Part shown: positions 59,082-64,000 of the stretch, one piece after another
How positions within the stretch are numbered: position 1 is the first letter of the stretch
Layout of the letters: the number at the start of each line of letters is the position of its first letter
Assembly: GCF_049723905.1 (NCBI RefSeq)
Contig: NZ_JBJKFD010000001.1
Coordinates: forward strand, 2,914,001 to 2,978,000
Direction: 5' to 3'
DNA length: 64,000 bases
Source of the DNA: G963665185 sp049723905
GTDB taxonomy: Bacteria; Desulfobacterota; Desulfovibrionia; Desulfovibrionales; Desulfovibrionaceae
The notes under the pieces: generated by a model
What the model was told of the DNA's origin: nothing
Database searches by the model: none
What the model saw: only the letters and a program-made list of their open reading frames with translations
Translations under genes and position numbers: made by a program

Positions 59082-59909
59082 AACCTGATGTACATTCTCA
59101 CGATTTGGAACACCGCCAATGCCAATTGAATCCGGTGCAGCGCGAAACAGCGCGAAACAGGGCACACGCGCATCTCACACCCGGCATGGTTTTATATACG
59201 CAAACTACCACAGAGTTTCTTTACCCGGCCTCAAACCACACCAAAGCTGCCTTGAACTAGCGGCAGCCATGGATTCTGTTTCCAGACGATGACTGGTGCA
59301 GTCCGACGCAAAAAACAGTAAAGAAGAGGGAGAAAGTTTCGTGGGGTACTTATTTTGTCGTTGCAAAACGAGGTCGGTGGGTCTGTCTGCCCTCCGGCAT
59401 CGTGTCCGGATGTAATAACTGCGGCAAAAGAAGTTTGCCGCCAACTCGTGTGCTGTCCGCAAAGTACATAGACGTATTTTGCGGAGGACCGCGACCTGAA
59501 AAACGTGGTTTTCAGGTGCGCTCACGCCGCCTTTGCCGGTGCGTGGTAGGCCATGCCCACCAAGTGACGTGCCGCTCGTTCTACCGTATGGTAATGATAC
59601 GGATGTAACGGATGCGACCCTAGCATCAAGAAAAAGAAGCTGTCCAACAAAAGCTGGAATCAATAGACAACCGTTGCCGATTTTTTCATTACTACGCTTC
59701 TCCGCCAACGCAAAACACATTTCCACGAAAGGACTCCAATCTCTACACGCCGCCACAGAAAGAGTAAAATATATTTTCAACAAAACACCCATACATACTC
59801 CAATTTTCCCCTCTCCAGCTCTTTCTTCCGCCCGAGGGAAAATATCGAAAAACAGCCTGCGGACGGCAGCCTTACAAGAAAACCATCTGCCACAGAACCG
59901 CCTCCCTCT
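59082..59909. other. Long intergenic region, unassigned
   Basis: About 830 bases between the GGDEF gene and the hisS promoter. A short tandem repeat, CAGCGCGAAA (about 59138-59160), and a perfect hairpin ACCTGAAAA..TTTTCAGGT (59494-59517) are present. Bases 59300-59620 are GC-rich with mixed short pairings and could hold an RNA, but no known RNA family was recognised. Leftward open frames here have no ribosome site. Confidence 0.4.
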
Positions 59910-59938
59910 TTGACAACAGGAAACGAATACACTACTCA
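59910..59938 (+). promoter_or_regulatory. Candidate sigma-70 promoter of hisS
   Basis: Perfect -35 TTGACA at 59910-59915, then 17 bases, then TACTCA as a weak -10, 33 bases before the hisS ATG. Confidence 0.4.
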
Positions 59939-59970
59939 AAATCGGTTTGAGCCGTATTTGGGGAGAGAAA

Positions 59971-61236
59971 ATGAGCAGCGCAAAAAAGATCAAGGGTTTT
60001 GCCGATATGTTTCCGCCGGACAGTGACCGGTTCACCTTTCTGGAAAACACGGCAAGATCGGTATTTTTCAAGTATGGCTTCGGGGAATTGCGTACTCCCA
60101 TTCTGGAGCGCACCGAAGTATTTGCCAAGGGCATAGGCGAGGATACGGACGTTGTGGGCAAGGAAATGTACACGTTTCCCGACCGCAAGGGACGTTCGCT
60201 GACCATGCGCCCGGAAGCCACGGCAGGCGTTATGCGCGCCTTCATCGAATCCAAGCAGTACCAGCCGGGTGGCGTGTACAAGCTGTGCACCATGGGCCCC
60301 ATGTTCCGCTACGAGCGCCCGCAGAAAGGCCGCATGCGCCAGTTCCATCAGATCAACTGCGAAGCCCTGGGCAGCGATTCGCCCCTGGCCGATGCCGAAG
60401 TCATCCTGATGCTCAACGAATTTCTGCTGGCTGCCGGGCTCGATAAGCTGACCTTTGAGGTCAACTCGCTGGGCTGCAACGAGTGCCGGCCCAAGTTCCG
60501 CCAGGCACTGACAGACTTTTTCGCAGCCATCCCGGAAGAGGAATTGTGCGACGACTGCAAACGCCGCAGAAATACCAATCCGCTTCGGGTGCTGGACTGC
60601 AAGGTGGAGCGCTGCAAAAAGGCCATTGAGGGCGTTCCCGAACTGCCCGACCATATCTGCCCGAAATGCAGGGACCACTTTGCCGAGGTTCTGGAAGTGC
60701 TCGACGCTTCGGATATTTCCTATGTCCGCAATCCCCGCCTTGTGCGCGGGCTGGACTATTACCAGTCCACCACCTTCGAGGTGGTTTCCGGCGACATCGG
60801 GTCCCAGTCTTCGGTTGCCGGTGGCGGCCGCTACGACGGGCTGGTCAAGATGCTGGGCGGACCGGACGTGCCGGGCGTGGGCTTTGCCTGCGGCATGGAA
60901 CGCCTTGCCCTGCTGCTGGAAGCCAAGGACGGCGAGCTTGCCGAACAACCCGACTTTTACATCGCCGTTCTGGACGAACGCGGTCTGCGCCAGGGCCTGT
61001 TGCTGGCCCAGCAGCTGCGTGCCGAAGGACTTTCCGGCGAATGCGCCCTGGCCGCGGGCAGCATGAAAAGCCAGCTGCGCCGCGCCGGTAAACTGAATGT
61101 ACGCTTTGCCCTTATTCTGGGGGGCGAAGAACTGGATGCCAAGACCGTTGTGGTCAAGAACCTGCAATCCGGCGACCAGGCCACCGTGCCCATGAAACAC
61201 GCCACGACCCTTCTCAAGGGTTCAGAGCAGGAATAA
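59971..61236 (+). CDS. hisS: Histidyl-tRNA synthetase
   Basis: 421 residues, class II synthetase. Start MSSAKKIKGFADMFPPD has GGGGAG 4 bases upstream. Motif 1 region FGELRTPILERTEVFAKGIGE; motif 2 MFRYERPQKGRMRQFHQINCEALG; histidine-binding blocks LVRGLDYYQSTTFE and GGGRYDGL; motif 3 GFACGMERLALLL. The C-terminal anticodon-binding domain begins about 325. First gene of a run hisS-aspS-def-fmt, all on +. Confidence 0.98.
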   Translation: MSSAKKIKGFADMFPPDSDRFTFLENTARSVFFKYGFGELRTPILERTEVFAKGIGEDTDVVGKEMYTFPDRKGRSLTMRPEATAGVMRAFIESKQYQPGGVYKLCTMGPMFRYERPQKGRMRQFHQINCEALGSDSPLADAEVILMLNEFLLAAGLDKLTFEVNSLGCNECRPKFRQALTDFFAAIPEEELCDDCKRRRNTNPLRVLDCKVERCKKAIEGVPELPDHICPKCRDHFAEVLEVLDASDISYVRNPRLVRGLDYYQSTTFEVVSGDIGSQSSVAGGGRYDGLVKMLGGPDVPGVGFACGMERLALLLEAKDGELAEQPDFYIAVLDERGLRQGLLLAQQLRAEGLSGECALAAGSMKSQLRRAGKLNVRFALILGGEELDAKTVVVKNLQSGDQATVPMKHATTLLKGSEQE

Positions 61237-61297
61237 CTTTTTCATTTTTTCGTCTTGCCCGGAGGCTGTCGGAGCCGCCGGGACAGAAAGGAACATC

Positions 61298-63109
61298 ATG
61301 AGCGATCAAAACGACGTGCGTCAGATTCAGGACCTGGGCGGGTGGGTTCGCACCCATCACCTCAACGCACTGCGCGCCGAAAATGTTGGCGACGAAGTCT
61401 GCCTGATGGGCTGGGTTCAGTTCCGCCGCGACCACGGCGGCCTTATCTTCATCGACATGCGGGACCGCAACGGCCTTACCCAGGTCGTGTTCGACCCGGA
61501 CATCAATGCCGAGGCGCATGCACGCGCCCATGCCCTGCGCAGCGAATTTGTGCTGGCCATCAAGGGCAAGGTCCGCCCCCGTCCCGAAGGGATGACCAAC
61601 TCCAACCTGGGCACCGGCGCCATTGAAGTTGCCGTGACCGACTGGAAGCTGCTCAATACCTCCAATACCCCGCCCTTTGAAATTGAAGACCGCGTGGAAG
61701 CCGGTGAAAACCTGCGCCTGAAATACCGCTACCTGGACCTGCGCCGCCCGCGCATGGCTGCAAACTTTCTGCTGCGCAACAAGGCGACCCAGAGCATCCG
61801 CCGCTTTCTGGATGAAAACACCTTTCTGGAAATCGAGACTCCCGTACTCAACAAGAGCACTCCCGAAGGCGCGCGCGACTTTCTGGTGCCCAGCCGCCAG
61901 AACTCCGGCCAGTTCTACGCCCTGCCCCAGTCGCCGCAGATCTTCAAGCAGCTGCTCATGGTCTCGGGTATGGACCGCTACTATCAGGTGGTCAAATGCT
62001 TCCGCGACGAAGACCTGCGCGCCGACCGTCAGCCCGAGTTCACACAGATCGACATGGAAATGAGCTTTGTGGACGAAGAGCAGGTGATGAATCTGGCGGA
62101 AAACATGATCCGTCGCGTCTTTGACGAAACCCTGGACGTGAAGCTGCCCGATCCGTTCCCGCGCATGACCTATGCCGAAGCCATCCGCGACTACGGCCTG
62201 GACAAGCCGGACGTGCGCTTCGACCTCAAGCTGGTGGAAGTTTCCGATATTTTCAAAGATTCGGGATTCAAGGTCTTTGCCAAGGCCGAACTGGTCAAGG
62301 CCCTGCGCGTTGAAGGCGGCGAAGCCTTCAGCCGCAAGGAAATCGACGACCTGACCGAATTCGTCAAGGTCTACGGTGCCCAGGGTCTGGCCTGGATCAA
62401 AATCAAGGAAGACACCTGGCAGTCGCCCATCGTCAAATTCTTCAGCGAAGAAGAAAAGGCCGCCCTGGTCGACAAGCTGGGCATCAAGCCCGGCGACATC
62501 GTCTTTTTCCAGGCCGGTCCTGCCGAAATGGTCAACACCGCACTGGGCTACCTACGCGTGAAGATGGGCGAACGCCTGGGCCTGATAGACAGCAAGGTGT
62601 ACGCCCCCCTGTGGGTTACGGACTTCCCGCTGCTGGAATGGAACGCCGAGGAAAAACGCTACACCGCCATGCACCACCCCTTCACCTCCGCTCAGGAAGG
62701 TCACATGGAAGTGGTGAAGACCGATCCGGGCAAGGCACTCTCCCGCGCCTATGACATGGTTCTGAACGGCAACGAGATCGGCGGCGGTTCCATCCGTATT
62801 CACGATCCCGAAACCCAGGCCGAAATGCTCGGCGTGCTGGGCATCGGCGAAGAGGAAGCCAAAGACAAGTTCGGCTTTCTGCTCGACGCCCTGCAGTTCG
62901 GCGCACCTCCACACGGAGGTATTGCCTTTGGGCTGGACCGTCTTATCATGATAATGACGGGCGCAACGTCCATACGCGACGTTATCGCCTTCCCCAAGAC
63001 GCAGCGCGGCACCTGCCTGATGTCCCAGTCTCCTTCGGAAGTGAGCAATCTCCAGCTCCGCGAATTGGGACTGCGCCTGCGGGAAAAACCGAAGCCCGAA
63101 GCAGAGTAG
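61298..63109 (+). CDS. aspS: Aspartyl-tRNA synthetase (bacterial type)
   Basis: 603 residues. N-terminal OB-fold anticodon-binding domain (about 10-120: VCLMGWVQFRRDHGGLIFIDMRDRNG), class II core with LKYRYLDLRRPRM, FLEIETPVLNKSTPEGARDFLVP, motif 2 CFRDEDLRADRQPEFTQIDMEMSF, the GAD insert (about 290-420) and motif 3 GIAFGLDRLIMIMTG. The ending VIAFPKTQRGTCLMSQSPSEV is the bacterial type. AAGGAAC precedes the ATG, 61 bases after hisS. Whether it also charges tRNA-Asn is not judged here. Confidence 0.98.
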   Translation: MSDQNDVRQIQDLGGWVRTHHLNALRAENVGDEVCLMGWVQFRRDHGGLIFIDMRDRNGLTQVVFDPDINAEAHARAHALRSEFVLAIKGKVRPRPEGMTNSNLGTGAIEVAVTDWKLLNTSNTPPFEIEDRVEAGENLRLKYRYLDLRRPRMAANFLLRNKATQSIRRFLDENTFLEIETPVLNKSTPEGARDFLVPSRQNSGQFYALPQSPQIFKQLLMVSGMDRYYQVVKCFRDEDLRADRQPEFTQIDMEMSFVDEEQVMNLAENMIRRVFDETLDVKLPDPFPRMTYAEAIRDYGLDKPDVRFDLKLVEVSDIFKDSGFKVFAKAELVKALRVEGGEAFSRKEIDDLTEFVKVYGAQGLAWIKIKEDTWQSPIVKFFSEEEKAALVDKLGIKPGDIVFFQAGPAEMVNTALGYLRVKMGERLGLIDSKVYAPLWVTDFPLLEWNAEEKRYTAMHHPFTSAQEGHMEVVKTDPGKALSRAYDMVLNGNEIGGGSIRIHDPETQAEMLGVLGIGEEEAKDKFGFLLDALQFGAPPHGGIAFGLDRLIMIMTGATSIRDVIAFPKTQRGTCLMSQSPSEVSNLQLRELGLRLREKPKPEAE

Positions 63110-63120
63110 TTGAACAATAC

Positions 63121-63162
63121 TCCCCCATGGAACATGGCACACGCGGCCCTGTTCCATGGGGA
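63121..63162 (+). terminator. Hairpin after aspS
   Basis: TCCCCCATGGAACA paired with TGTTCCATGGGGA (one bulge), 11 bases past the stop, without a T run. It could be a partial terminator or a 3' processing structure ahead of def. Confidence 0.55.
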
Positions 63163-63315
63163 ATAGCCTTCAGCAGGCTGAATGCTGAACAACGCTGAGA
63201 GCAAAAACGCCGGAACTTCTCTGCCGCCCCGTATACGTTCAAACTATGCGCAGGCGGCACACTCGTTTCGCACCATCAGTGGCGGCGAGCAGTTTCCGGA
63301 ACTTTTGGGAAAAAT

Positions 63316-63825
63316 ATGGAACGTAAAATCATCAAATATCCCGACCCGCTTCTGGCCAGAAAATCCGAGCCTGTTGCGGAAATAACCGACGAAATCCGCG
63401 AGCTTGTCGAGGACATGACCAAGGCCATGTACGATAACGACGGCATTGGGCTGGCGGCTCCGCAGGTCGGACAGTCCATTCGCCTGGTGGTGACCGACCT
63501 TTCCGGCCCCAAGGAGCGCGCGGATCTGCGCGTCTGGGTAAACCCGGAGATCGTCTCCCGCGACGGAAGCGTCGTTTCCGAGGAAGGCTGCCTTTCCGTG
63601 GTGGGCCTTCGCGCCAAGGTGGAACGTGCGGCCCAGGTAAAGGTGAAGGCTACGGACCTGGACGGCAATGCCGTGGAAGTAGACGCCGACGAAATGCTGG
63701 CCATTTGTCTGCAGCACGAAATAGACCACCTGGACGGCATCCTGTTCATCGACCACATCTCCCGCCTCAAGCGCAGTCTGTACGACAGCAAGGTGAAAAA
63801 ATGGCTCAAGCAGGACCGGCTCTAA
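63316..63825 (+). CDS. def: Peptide deformylase
   Basis: 169 residues. All three metal motifs are present: GIGLAAPQVG, EEGCLSV and QHEIDHLDG. It removes the formyl group from new proteins. It overlaps fmt by 25 bases, the usual def-fmt pairing. The C-terminus SRLKRSLYDSKVKKWLKQDRL is basic. Confidence 0.97.
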   Translation: MERKIIKYPDPLLARKSEPVAEITDEIRELVEDMTKAMYDNDGIGLAAPQVGQSIRLVVTDLSGPKERADLRVWVNPEIVSRDGSVVSEEGCLSVVGLRAKVERAAQVKVKATDLDGNAVEVDADEMLAICLQHEIDHLDGILFIDHISRLKRSLYDSKVKKWLKQDRL

Positions 63826-64000
63826 GACTCGTATTCATGGGCACCCCCGATTTCGCCGCCGAAGTCCTCCGCCATGTGGCCGGATGGAAAGGCGGCGAAG
63901 TGGTGGGCGTGTACACCCAGCCCGACCGCAAAAGCGGACGCGGCCAGACCTTGAAGCCCTCTCCGGTAAAGGCCTACGCCTTGGAGCAGGGCTTTGACGT
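63801..64000 (+). CDS. fmt: Methionyl-tRNA formyltransferase (N-terminal part)
   Basis: The first ~66 codons; the gene runs off the right edge. It starts MAQAGPALRLVFMGTPDFAAEVLRH (Rossmann start LVFMGTPDFA is the family hallmark), followed by VVGVYTQPDRKSGRGQTLKPSPVK, the substrate loop. AAGGTG lies 6 bases before the ATG, inside the end of def. It formylates initiator Met-tRNA, which def later reverses on the protein. Confidence 0.95.
   Translation, partial: MAQAGPALRLVFMGTPDFAAEVLRHVAGWKGGEVVGVYTQPDRKSGRGQTLKPSPVKAYALEQGFD

Noticed and set aside
59205..60302. 365-codon leftward frame before and into hisS
   Set aside because: It overlaps the start of a certain hisS, has no ribosome site and no family features.

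Overview
The window looks like a high-GC chromosome segment from a sulfate-reducer-type Desulfobacterota, most likely Desulfovibrionaceae. The grounds are the gene content: four sigma-54 enhancer-binding proteins of different architectures, a UbiA-type prenyltransferase of the futalosine (menaquinone) type, a carbon-monoxide-dehydrogenase-like protein, acetyl-CoA synthetase next to a Pat-type acetyltransferase, and a hisS-aspS-def-fmt run. This is inference from families; no 16S or other marker gene is present. No tRNA, rRNA, CRISPR array, transposase or integrase gene was seen.

Layout. 1-2236: RND efflux pump (inner-membrane subunit cut by the window edge) and its periplasmic adaptor. 2712-5566: sfsA, a LysR regulator and a divergent small membrane protein. 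5873-7741: purD-purE. 7936-10686: uvrA. 11356-13658: small membrane and lipoprotein genes, a UbiA-family prenyltransferase and a YdcZ-type transporter. 14365-15624: tyrS. 16141-19909: two peptide-type ABC permeases, a tiny ORF and recN. 20566-23261: marR plus a short UvrA-like ABC ATPase. 24231-25631: NtrC-type response regulator. 25804-28724: zinc-ribbon protein and a complete polar amino-acid ABC transporter. 28831-31360: three tandem orphan solute-binding proteins. 31768-37042: BACON lipoprotein, membrane protein, an atypical sigma-54 activator, thioesterase and small enzymes. 37519-40594: PAS histidine kinase with sigma-54 response regulator. 40735-47949: comEC, a pair of secreted paralogues, MGMT, radical SAM protein, polysaccharide deacetylase, GNAT. 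48159-53100: divergent acsA and pat. 53285-56754: GAF/sigma-54 regulator and a CODH-like protein, in DNA that looks less GC-rich than the rest. 57519-59081: 7TM-PAS-GGDEF protein. 59971-64000: hisS, aspS, def and fmt (cut).

The intergenic DNA is unusually structured. Family A+B is a composite of about 600 nt present three times (10687-11316, 19868-20447, 23341-24070). It is a long hairpin (A) followed by a 320-380 nt segment (B) with nested hairpins; two copies end in a terminator-like hairpin. Several stems change in both arms between copies, which points to selection on structure, so this is the best candidate here for an undescribed non-coding RNA or element. Family C (about 110-130 nt, eight full or near-full copies and one collapsed copy) keeps a central ATAC/GTAT hairpin and end boxes while its arms differ in sequence but stay complementary. 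Family D is a GC-rich double palindrome (five copies), mostly right after stop codons.

The other striking locus is the CODH-like gene at 55045-56754. It has lost the N-terminal Fe-S ligands and two C-cluster ligands. It is preceded by a plausible sigma-54 promoter and a perfect inverted repeat, and followed by a GAF/sigma-54 activator carrying a four-cysteine cluster.
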